From assembly GCF_030272615.1 (NCBI RefSeq), contig NC_081411.1, forward strand, positions 187,433,449 through 187,497,448: 64,000 nt of DNA. Direction: 5' to 3'. Under the pieces are notes generated by a model that saw only the letters and a list, made by a program, of their open reading frames with translations, made no database searches and was not told the DNA's origin. The DNA comes from Cryptomeria japonica (Eukaryota > Streptophyta > Pinopsida > Cupressales > Cupressaceae). Position 1 is the stretch's first letter; the number at the start of each line of letters is the position of its first letter. Both the position numbers and the translations under genes were made by a program. This document shows, piece after piece, positions 33,774-43,429 of the stretch.

Positions 33774-35002
33774 TATTGGCAACAACAATGAATAAAACTA
33801 AGAGGGGGGGGTGAATCAGTTTTCACCGTATCTACAAACTTAATCACAAATTAGAATCTGACAAACTACAGTAATAACATAGATAAGAAAATTGAAAGCA
33901 CAACACATAACACCAAGATTTTGATGTGGAAAACTCGGTTAAGGGAAAAACCATGGTGGGAACTTACCCACGGTAAGATGATACTTTGTAGTAGTATGTG
34001 AAAATATTACAATGGGGAATGCACATGCATTCAGGCACACTGTTCAAAAGATAATGACCCGGAAGGCTACAACCCTCAGGGAAGTCTCACTGACTTACAA
34101 CAAGATTCAGACTACAATCTAGAAGAAATGAAGTGAAACAATAGCATCTCCAAATGCCTGATTACAGTTCTGGTTAAGCACAATTGTCTACTCTGCAACA
34201 CCAATTTCTGCTCGATCACAATACAGAAGGATGAATCACTTGCTTGCATATACACCACTCTCTCATAAGGCAGACACAATCTCGATACCCAAAATTACAT
34301 GAGTATATCACCTATATATACAATTCATCAACCTTGACAAGAAGGTCGGCTAAACCCTCAACTCACAATTACAAAATTACATCACACGATACAAAGATCG
34401 ACCACCAGACCAATATAATGATTTACATGACATAACATGAACCTAAATAAAATTTCCAAATGCTCAACTCCACCGGAAATCATGTCAAGATCAACTGCAA
34501 TATGATACACCACCAGAAATATCGCATAACACAAAAATCATCACCGGATCATGAAAACCACCAATAACTCATACCGATCAATGCGGATCATCAAAACAAA
34601 TAGGATACAATTAGGAAACACCAACACATGTGTTAGAATCATCAATAATAGCTACACCAACACCACTTATCAAATCTTCATCGATCAACATCTGAAAACT
34701 CGAGAACACAGTCAATCAGCAACTGTCACAAAGAAAGATAACTTGTGGAGCACCAAATCATGAACCATCTAAAATGAAGGTACACAGGATCATCCTAAAC
34801 AATATCCCAAAAACCCAAATCAAGATTTGATCACAGTGGAATATACCGAAGGAAATACCAAACTTTGCAAAGCACCAACACAACAAATCAAAACTGCAAA
34901 CCGGATCATGAGATCTTCTCAATCTGCAATCACCAGAGCAATTCACAAGAATATGTTGACATCAATAACAACAACATATCCTAGCAGCAGTAATGTCCAA
35001 TG
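33774..35002 (-). repeat. 5' LTR (1229 bp)
   Basis: The + strand starts TATTGGCAACAAC (TG lost to TA) and is collinear with 28022-29247. Shared block CTAAGAGGGGGGGGTGAATC at 33798-33817. Confidence 0.85.
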
Positions 35003-36628
35003 GATTTAATCATTGTAATTCCATATTAAGGCAACTTAATTTTCAGATTTGCATATTAGTTTTGGATTTTCATATTTTAGTAGTCCAAACCTTGTACCTG
35101 ATCCATTGAAGTCATAAATTGATTATTTGAATAGAGATTGAAAATTCCACCTTTAGAGTTAGAGTTTGCATATTTCTTAGCAGTTTTGTTTGTGGAAAGT
35201 TGGGTTATATTGCTAGAGCATTCCCACATAGATATGATCCTTGTTTGAGATAATAATATTCAAGTACAGTATAGCCATTTGAAAATTTTGAGAAAACTTT
35301 GGTGTACCTACAATAGTTAGTAATAGTCATGCAAATCACTTGCCCATTGAAGTTGAGATATTAGGTGTAAATGGTATTTGTTTTACTTGTGTTGTGTATT
35401 CATGTTTCTTTTAATGACTTTTTCTTTTCCAATTGAATAATGGTATTATGCAAAATAGTGGCACCTAGGGAGATTTACGAGGGAGACCTTCTATACTTGC
35501 TTGTGTATTTGAGAATGTGTCATCTTAGTTTGTCAGTTGTGTTAATCTAACTCTTATTCTCATTCTTCTTTTCTCTCAAAATGTAATTTGTTAAACCTAA
35601 ATTATAGCAATTAGATTTCATTTGAAAATTATTATGGGATAGTTAATGCATGCTTAGAATTGTTTTGGTAATGACTAGATGTTGTATGTTGGTGAATAGA
35701 GCTATAATTATTGAGAACTAAATTAATGATTTTATGTACTAACAATTGGATATTGAGCTTAATGCTAAATCGAATTAAAATGAAATGTTGGTTATTAAAT
35801 TTGAACTATATTGTATTAAGAAAAATTACTTGCATGTTGGAATCATATTTTTTTTAATGTTCTTATGTCTTGCATGTGTATAGTGACATAAAAGGAGGTT
35901 TAGTTGTATGGTTATGTAGGTGTTGTACTCTTATGTTATGTTAAATGCTCTGGATGATCTGGAAAAGATAACAATCATCTTTGTCTATGGCATATGGTCA
36001 TTAGATGGAGCATACAATAGCTATCAATTTCTAATAGTTGAAGGTAAATGGGCCTATAGTGCATGGGATGCATTGTCCATTCATAATGATAGTAATGTGT
36101 ATTTATGTGTTTGTTTCATGCTTATTCTGATACGAAGTACTAGTTGTATTACATGTTTTCCACCTAATGTGAGGTAATGTTCTTTCTAGTTTGAGAAGAG
36201 GTCACCTTGTTTAGTTGTATGTGATTTGAGACCACGTTGATGATTATTTATGGTTTCATACCACCCTAGTCACTTTTATGTGGGTAGAGACCACCTTATT
36301 TAGTTCTATAAAATTTGGTACTCCATTGTTTATTCTTTGTGGTTTAATACCACACCTTATTTAGTCTATGTGGTTAGGGACCACCTTATATGATTATATG
36401 TGGGTTGAGACCATGGTATGTGGCTACATGGCATGTAATCATGTAGTTGTAGCACATGATGTTTAATACTACTGTTTATTATTATTTAGGGTATTCAACT
36501 CCTCATTTTAGGTGGCTTAATCCAACCCACATGGTGTTCACGATGTGCTAAAATTCATGAAAATTGATAATCCTTAATTTTATTATTGGTAAGTTTCTTC
36601 TTATTTAAAACTATTAGTGCCTTATTGT
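35003..36628. other. AT-rich spacer, no gene recognised
   Basis: No coding motif. The one longer open frame (35920-36177) is unremarkable. The right part holds a 30-bp tandem repeat described separately. Confidence 0.45.
36190..36425 (+). repeat. 30-bp degenerate tandem repeat forming small hairpins
   Basis: About eight units. The ACCAC (or equivalent) element falls at 36202, 36231, 36260, 36290, 36320, 36349, 36380 and 36410, spacing 29-31. Several units pair internally: TGTGGT-TTAAT-ACCACA (36338-36354 region), GTGGT-TAGGG-ACCAC (36370-36384 region), TGGT-TTCAT-ACCA (36251-36263 region). Units differ by many substitutions. Confidence 0.65.
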
Positions 36629-37154
36629 GTTCATGTAGCGTCGTAAATTGTACGCACTTGCTAGGGTGGTACAATTTCACACCTAGTTTAGCACCCGCCT
36701 TGGCGCATTTTGCATTTTGCATTGCATTTCCCCTTTGCGCTTAATTAATTAAATTAATTAGGTCTAAGGTCCTATTTCATCATCTCCCACATCATAAAGT
36801 TGGGCCCTTTCATTAAAGTGTGCCCCTTTCATTTTATTCTTCCAATACATCATTTAAACAAAAACCCTAATTAGGTCCTATTTTGAACTTGGGGGCTTGA
36901 TTTCGAGGGTCAAAACATCTCGAAATCAGCTGTAACTTCGGGATTCTCTCTAAAATCATCATATCCGACGGCCTTGAAAATTTGGTGAAAAGTTGTCGGG
37001 ACCATGGCGCCCAGAGTGCAACATGGTCCTGGACATTTTTCCCGAAACTTTAGGAGCGCGATCCAATCATAAAATAAAGCCTAACCCCAAGAAATTGGCG
37101 GGAGATTCAATCTCTAGGTCGGCCAAAAGTTGAAATTAAGACCTAGGGTTTCAT

Positions 37155-37162
37155 ATATAAGA
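37155..37162 (+). promoter_or_regulatory. TATA box in 5' LTR
   Basis: TATATAAG about 520 bp into the LTR, in a context otherwise lacking such runs; conserved at 43950-43957 in the 3' LTR. Candidate start of the element transcript. Confidence 0.55.
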
Positions 37163-37770
37163 GCTCTCTTACTTCATTTGAAAGGATCTGAATTTTGGTT
37201 TTGGAGGACCTCATATGCAGCGAAAGAGCAGATCTTTGAAGACTTCAATAACATTCAACATCCATCTATCAAGCGTTTATCAATTTCATTCATACATTTA
37301 GGGCTTTGAAGACATTGAAGAACAATAGGAGATTACCGACTGAAGATTGGCTTGTACTCCTCCCTTGAGGGTTGGGTATGATTTCATGTTGTTTTCATGT
37401 CTTTGCATAAGCTTCAATATATCCTTTATTCATGTTTTAGATCACTTTGCATCTTGATTTAGAGCATTCACATTATCATTTACAAGCAATTAGGGTTTAC
37501 TTTCTAGGTTGCTCTAGTTTGCTTTCTTGCATTTTAGGACCTTGCACACACACTAGGTCTGCACACACAATACATTTTACAATACAACTTGGCTATTCGT
37601 GGAGGTGGAAATCGCCGAAGCGGGGGTTTGACTAAGGCAAAACCCTATATAGCCGCCCACCACACCTTTTCAGATATAAGTGCAGGTTTCGGAATTCGGA
37701 CGACGCCGCAAGTTACAGATCCGGAAGAAGCAGACGAAGACCGAACTTCACACCAAATCTCAAAGCAAAA

Positions 37771-37867
37771 GACCAGGATAGGGGCGTGGGGCGCCCTGGT
37801 CCTGCCAGGATAGGGGCGTTGGGCGCCCTGGTCCCTGGGACAGGGGCGCTGGGCGCCCTGGTCCTCC
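37771..37867 (+). repeat. GC-rich minisatellite, 3 copies, in 5' LTR
   Basis: GCGCCCTGGTCC recurs at 37791, 37823 and 37853, each preceded by AGGGGCG(T/C)(T/G)GG. A unit can fold on itself (GGGGCGC with GCGCCC, GGAC with GTCC). The 3' LTR has two copies (44587, 44619), which accounts for the 30-bp length difference. Confidence 0.9.
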
Positions 37868-38309
37868 TGACAGACAGCATTTTCAGCATTTTTGACAGCT
37901 TTTCCAGAGTGCAAAACAGCAGTTTTCGGAGCAGTTTCAAGGGCAGAATCAGGACAGTGGCACCCGCGCCCCCGTCCCGAACATTTTCAGTCAGATTTTA
38001 ACTCCGGGTACGTGTTTACATTCTTGTCTTGTCCTTGTGTTTACAGCTTTCCATTGTTTAAGTTCAATTCTGTAATCTTGTTAGTAGTTCATACTTACAC
38101 TTTGGGGTTAGGGATTGAACTTGCATCATTTTATCTATCATTTGCAACAAGGGAATAGAAATCCTAATAGGTATCCCGTGGCTCTCTCTTCCACAAAAAG
38201 AAGTAGCCAATTGTGTGATACCTCTAGGCTCTTTCGTATTCCACAAGTGTGTGGTTGAAAGTGAGATTAGGGCATGTTTGCTTAGTGTCACTTTTTCCCC
38301 CACACATTT

Positions 38310-38325
38310 TGGTGAACCCGACGTG
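38310..38325 (+). promoter_or_regulatory. Primer-binding site
   Basis: TGGTGAACCCGACGTG, three bases after the LTR end. It is not the Met-tRNA type used by the copia elements. The ending resembles Lys-tRNA-type sites, but I cannot assign the tRNA with certainty. Confidence 0.65.
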
Positions 38326-38652
38326 AATTCCAATCTTCTCTAATTCTGATTTATGTTTTCAAATTTGAGTATTTATGCTATTTCAAATTCAAATTTGTAT
38401 TTACAAGTTTTAATTTCTTGCAAGATTCAAAAAAATTTAGAGGAAATTTTTGCTAAAACCCTAATTTTTCAATTCAAAGTTGAACTTGTGGATAGCTTAA
38501 TTGGGATCAATAATTTCAAATCTGATTTAGGTACTCATTTGAATCATAAATTTCATTTTCTAAATCTACATTCTAAGTGCTTGCATTGGTTAAAATTAAA
38601 CATTTCCTTCTATTTTGCATGTGTTATCATTTGAAAGAGGAAAATTGTTGTC

Positions 38653-41600
38653 ATGATGCATTCATTTCATAGATGTGATAATGGGTTAGCTTCCCTTGTT
38701 TCAATTTTTCCTTCTTCTAAAGAACCTCCCCCCATCTATAACAACATTTTAGTGCCTAAAAGAGTTTCTACCAATCCCTTTGAGACTCTCCCATGCTCTA
38801 AGGATGAAGTCTTTAAGAGTGATCTTGACAATTCTCCTAAAATGTGCCCTTCCTATTTAGCTATCCTAGAGGAAGAGAATGATATCATAAACACCTTTCT
38901 TAATGTTACTTCACCTTCCCTCCATGATGCCTCTCTAAGTGAAAAGGTATTGATGGACATTGAATTATTTTCTCCTAAAGTTGGTCCTTCCAATGGGGGC
39001 ATGTTAGTGCAACAAGAGGTTATGAACACTTCTTTCAAAGATCTCCTTCCTAAGCATGAATCTTTGGAGAAATATGTTCATGTTCCTCCTAAAAAACACT
39101 CCCTTCATGAGGATCCTTTTGTGCAAGAAGATGACATTATCCCTACATTTCCTAGTGATGGCATTTCCTTTTCCAACAAAATTCCCACTAGAGATGATGA
39201 ATTAATGATAAATGCTTACCCTTCTCCTAAAGTTTGTCTTACACATAAGCATCCCTTAGAGAAAGAAGATGAAATAATAAGCAATTTCCTTAATTCTCTC
39301 TCCCCTAAAGATCATATTGAACATATTTTGAGGAAAGAGGATGAGTTTAACACATCTATTGATGCTCTCCCTCCTAAGGATGAGGAATTAATAAACAATG
39401 TTATCTTCTCTCCCGAAATTGACAATACTTCAAACATTCCTTTCAACAACTTCACTATTTGGGATGAACCATTAGAAGAAGGTGTAGATTATTCTCTACC
39501 CTGTGAGAGAACCCTGGCCAAAGGGGATGAAATCAAGATTGAAAACTCCCTTGATAGTTTCTCATCTTCCTTGAATCTCAATCATTCTCCCTCTAAAAAT
39601 AAAGCATCTCCCTCTCCTCAACTTGGTTCTACTCATAAGGATACCCTAGTTCAAAGCAAGATGGTTAACATCTCTTTCAAAGATCTCCCTCTCAAAAGTG
39701 AGACTTTAGAGAGTAATGTTGATCCTTCTCCTAGAGAGTTTATTCCCCATGTAGGTCATTTGATGATAGAGGATGATATGACCTTTCCTCTTCCTACTAG
39801 AACATCAATGCCTATCCCTTGTCTCTCTCCTAAAATTGATAAAATTTTAGTGCAAGAGAAGACTATCAATAATCCTTCCAACACTTTTGTTCATTCCTCT
39901 AAACCATCCTCAATCAATTTGATACATGTGAATGAGACACCTAACAAACCTCTCTTCACTGTCCAAGGTGCTTGTCCTTCTCAAAATTCTCAACCTTTAA
40001 ATAAGCCTATCTTAGTGGTTCAAGGTGGTTATGCTAATGATTCTTTTTGCACTCCTAAGAAACCAGTTATTACTGTGCAAGGAGGTTATTCCTCTAAGAG
40101 CCCTTATGAGTATGCTAAGCAATTGACTAGAGAGAGTTATCATGCATTTGCCCATACTTATAATACTAGAAACAATAGGCAACCTAATCCTCCTCCAGTT
40201 ATCCCAACTTCACTTCCTCCTTCCCAACCTATTCTTCCCCAAGCTCCACGGATTTCACAAGTTCTTGGTAAGGAATATGATCTCATAGAACAACTTAAAG
40301 CTACCCCTGCTAAGATATCCCTTTGGGATTTGATCCAAACTTCTTCCGCTCATCATGGAATGTTACAAGATGCCTTGAAAGATTTGAATGTTCCTCCACC
40401 TAATACATCTAGTAATATAGTGTCTTTGGTTAACTCTGTGATGAATCCTAAAGCTCAAATTGTGTTTACTCAAGATGAGTTGCCTACTAGTGAAATTCAA
40501 CATCAATATGATCCCTTGATGATTGTGGTCATCATAAATGACACGGCTATAAGACGAACACTAGTAGATAATGGCTCTGGCCTTAATGTATGTAGCATTA
40601 ATCTATTGCATAAGATGAATGTGGATACATCCCTTATTGAGCCTGACTCTCGTCCCATTCGAGGCTTTGATAATGTGGCTAAGTCTTCATTAGGTATTAT
40701 CACCTTACCCATCACAGTGGGACCTGTTACTTTGCCTACTCCTATCCATGTTATGTCGGGAAATCTAACATACAACTTGTTATTAGGGAGACCTTGGATT
40801 CACAGTATGCAAGCTGTCCCCTCTACATTGCATAGACAAGTTAAATTTATTTATAACAATAAGACATATACCTTGATAGGTGATACTAATCTTCAGGCTT
40901 GTTTGCAAACATCTACTTCCAAAGGGAGTTCTTCTAAATCTTCCTCTTCTAATGATGACTCTTTAAACAAGATACCTATGGATGAATCATCACCCTCTGA
41001 TAATCAAGAAGATTCTTCTCAACTTGAATCTACACATGAAAAGGCTTTTGATCCTGAGAAGGTTCTCGCAGAAGACGATTGGGGATCTCTTGATTTTAAT
41101 CCCACCTTTGTAGGTGAGTATAGGGTTTCTCCTAGAGAGCTTAAAGTTAAAGAGAAGGAAGAAACTAGAGATCAATCAGTCTTACCTGAACCTATGAGCA
41201 ATAATTTTGTGGCCACCTCTCAAACTTCTTCTCCTCACACCTCTAATTATGAAGAGTTTGATTCTTTGTCTTATGAAAAACCACCCTCTCTTCCTGAAAT
41301 GGCTGATCGTTATGGTCATGGTTTTCGCATTTTTGCTAAGCATGGGTATCACGGAAATGGTTGTGGTGCTCATGAACAAGGGATAAAAGTTCCTCTAGAG
41401 ACTAATTTTCACAATTATGCCTTTAGACTCGGCTATAATCCCTGCAAACGTACCAAAGCATCTAAAAGACCATCTCTCAATGTGAATGCTATATTTAGTA
41501 GTGATGATGATCTCACTTCAACTAAATCATCTTCTACTTCTATCAACTCTCATTCCCCTCATAAGGAAATCTTGGCGATGAACAAATCTCTTTATGAATC

Positions 41601-41829
41601 CCCTCAAATTTCTAAATCCACTTATGAATCTTTATCTCCTATTCATCACAAAGTCCTTTCCTCCAGGGATAAGGCTCTAATAAATTACACTCATCCCTCT
41701 TCTAAGATTTCTTGTGACTTTTCTTCTTCAATTTTTATCATTTTATACATGTTTTTGATCTCACTTATAGTTGAGCATTTAGCATGTCATATTCAAATAC
41801 CTCATTCAATCCATCATGTCTTTAAATAA
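38653..41829 (+). CDS. 1058-aa Gag/protease-like ORF of gypsy-like element
   Basis: A single open frame, about 350 bp after the LTR. Residues 1-500 are Ser/Pro/Lys/Asp-rich, low-complexity and internally repetitive: a repeated SFKDL...ES..V block and three NKP/KKP..VQGG/A blocks around residues 435-480. A retropepsin-like domain follows at about 620-735, with LVDNGSGLNVCS (catalytic D639-N-G) and NLLLGRPWIH (708-717). This D-N-G form occurs in plant Tat/Ogre-type gypsy proteases. Residues 883-913 (RYGHGFRIFAKHGYHGNG...) resemble a G-patch RNA-binding motif. The C-terminus (about 1023-1045) is hydrophobic. No zinc knuckle or polymerase is present. It may act as a structural protein mobilised with partner enzymes from another element; this is inference. 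ATG at 38653 is the first in frame. Confidence 0.75.
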   Translation: MMHSFHRCDNGLASLVSIFPSSKEPPPIYNNILVPKRVSTNPFETLPCSKDEVFKSDLDNSPKMCPSYLAILEEENDIINTFLNVTSPSLHDASLSEKVLMDIELFSPKVGPSNGGMLVQQEVMNTSFKDLLPKHESLEKYVHVPPKKHSLHEDPFVQEDDIIPTFPSDGISFSNKIPTRDDELMINAYPSPKVCLTHKHPLEKEDEIISNFLNSLSPKDHIEHILRKEDEFNTSIDALPPKDEELINNVIFSPEIDNTSNIPFNNFTIWDEPLEEGVDYSLPCERTLAKGDEIKIENSLDSFSSSLNLNHSPSKNKASPSPQLGSTHKDTLVQSKMVNISFKDLPLKSETLESNVDPSPREFIPHVGHLMIEDDMTFPLPTRTSMPIPCLSPKIDKILVQEKTINNPSNTFVHSSKPSSINLIHVNETPNKPLFTVQGACPSQNSQPLNKPILVVQGGYANDSFCTPKKPVITVQGGYSSKSPYEYAKQLTRESYHAFAHTYNTRNNRQPNPPPVIPTSLPPSQPILPQAPRISQVLGKEYDLIEQLKATPAKISLWDLIQTSSAHHGMLQDALKDLNVPPPNTSSNIVSLVNSVMNPKAQIVFTQDELPTSEIQHQYDPLMIVVIINDTAIRRTLVDNGSGLNVCSINLLHKMNVDTSLIEPDSRPIRGFDNVAKSSLGIITLPITVGPVTLPTPIHVMSGNLTYNLLLGRPWIHSMQAVPSTLHRQVKFIYNNKTYTLIGDTNLQACLQTSTSKGSSSKSSSSNDDSLNKIPMDESSPSDNQEDSSQLESTHEKAFDPEKVLAEDDWGSLDFNPTFVGEYRVSPRELKVKEKEETRDQSVLPEPMSNNFVATSQTSSPHTSNYEEFDSLSYEKPPSLPEMADRYGHGFRIFAKHGYHGNGCGAHEQGIKVPLETNFHNYAFRLGYNPCKRTKASKRPSLNVNAIFSSDDDLTSTKSSSTSINSHSPHKEILAMNKSLYESPQISKSTYESLSPIHHKVLSSRDKALINYTHPSSKISCDFSSSIFIILYMFLISLIVEHLACHIQIPHSIHHVFK

Positions 41830-43412
41830 CATTAATGGCTATTATGTTGATCATCATTATGTGACATTGGTAGCTCATTTACTGGGGGCTCATTGTCATT
41901 CATTGTCATGGTACAATTTCAAGTGCAATCATATTTTTGAAGCAACATAATAGCCTAATTTTCTATGTTATCTCTTGTTCCTAGGAGGACAAGAGTGATT
42001 TCATACATCTCTTCTTTTTCTTATGTCTAAATCTCTCCCTAGAAGATTGTGTAAGTCCTTCTCATTGAGGCAATGATCTTTCCTTATTTTTATCTAAGGA
42101 TCCACCTTTTCCTATTTCGTGGATGGTGTGAACTTTATTACTTGATGCATTCCATGTATGCATTTGTTGTTGTTTGTTCAAGGATTCTCTCTTACAAGAG
42201 GTGTAAGTCCTTGACTACAACCTCTTTTGCACTTGGTAAAATACATCCATAATGAATTCACTCTCCCAATTGGGTTAAAAAAAGCGTCATCCTTCATTAA
42301 GAATCACTTTCACCTCGCAAAAGAAGGAAGTATTGCATTCTTATTCTCTGCTTTGTCTTATTCTAGGAGATCTTATTTTTGTCTAAGACAATTCCTCTCG
42401 GGGATAGGTGGCTTTTGTACAAAGATCTCTTCTCCTCTCAGGATCTCCTTTACACATACTACAAGATATCCCTTTTCAACTATCTTATCCTTGCTTAAAG
42501 AGTGTAAAACTCTCTTGCTTGGATCTATGACATTGTTGCATTTTTGGGGTATCTTCTTTTGTGATGAAGGTAGGTATCCTTGTTCTACTTTGCTTATGAC
42601 ATAAACATTACACTTTTTGAGCAATGGTTCATTCTCGGAACCAGAGCACAGACTCTTAGAGCGAGATGTCTCCATTTTTCTTTTATGCAAGGTGATTATT
42701 CTCGGAACCAGAGCACAGACTCTTAGAGTGAGATGTCACGCTTTTGTACTATACATATACAGGTTGTAGCATACTCGGGCATAGACTCCTATGAGATGCT
42801 TCTAACCTCACTTACACACACATGCACAAGGTTGAGTGGAACTAGCGGCATAAGGCTAGACTTTCTCACTCTCCTCCCTTACATGGATCACCTAGACAGA
42901 CTCTAGGGGCTAGTTTTCCATGTCCTTTTTCCCATGGATCACCTAGACAAGATCTAGGGGCGAGAAGTCCATGTTTACATCCTTCATCTTGTGTTAGAGA
43001 ACTCTCAAATCCTCACACTCTTTGTTGTGTTGGAATTGAGATTTAGTCCTCTTTCTTACCAAATGATTCTCCATTAGTTTTTTATCTCATATCAAATCTT
43101 CTTGTGAGCATTTGTCATCAATTTTCTTTAACAATTCGGAGTGGTAAACATGATACCCTGTTTCAACTCACTAAAATTAGCAAGCCGAAACTGGGGGGGG
43201 CATATAGCTACCCTTGAATTTTCATCACCTTCCTTAGTAAGCATTAGGTGATTTTGTGATCTAACGTGTGTTTTGTAGGGTGCGGTTCCTAACTGTGTAC
43301 TGCAGATACCGCTGGGGGCTTCGTTCGACAGACTTATGGATATATCCTTTTTCAAATAATGTTTACTTTTCTGTACTTTAGCTTGCATATGCACGTAGTG
43401 TTCATATGACCG
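41830..43412 (+). other. 3' internal region with structured repeats
   Basis: No RT or integrase found. Two direct repeats occur. TTCTCGGAACCAGAGCACAG...GAGATGTC is at 42631 and 42698 (period 67), with a degenerate third trace near 42773. CATGGATCACCTAGA...TCTAGGGG...TCCATG is at 42882 and 42933 (period 51). Each of the latter contains nested complementary arms (CATGGA/TCCATG outside, CCTAGA/TCTAGG inside). The open frame 42227-42604 shows no known domain. Confidence 0.6.
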
Positions 43413-43429
43413 CTAAAGTGGGGGCTAAA
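43413..43429 (+). promoter_or_regulatory. Polypurine tract
   Basis: CTAAAGTGGGGGCTAAA sits directly before TGTAGCG. The same phrase occurs on the minus strand before the LTR ending at 63501, tying the two elements to one lineage. Confidence 0.8.

Larger units (their letters stand above)
28022..35002 (-). mobile_element. Full-length decayed copia element
   Basis: LTRs at 28022-29247 (3') and 33774-35002 (5') enclose gag, protease, integrase, RT and RNase H in copia order, with polypurine tract and primer-binding site. GATTT flanks both ends (28017-28021 and 35003-35007); the shared flank can be read as up to nine bases (AATGGATTT), so the exact right end is ambiguous by a few bases. The outermost LTR bases have mutated (CCAACT and CCAATG for CCAACA). 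Many stops and frameshifts make it non-autonomous now. Confidence 0.85.
36634..38306 (+). repeat. 5' LTR (1673 bp)
   Basis: It starts TGTAGCGTCG and ends CACACA. A TATATAAG box at 37155-37162 precedes GAGCTCTC and is a candidate promoter. A GC-rich 30-32-bp repeat with three copies lies at 37771-37867. Confidence 0.9.

Noticed and set aside
37645-38158. Several overlapping frames in the gypsy-like LTR, repeated at 44441-44924
   Set aside because: Produced by the GC-rich minisatellite in an LTR; present identically in both LTRs and on both strands.
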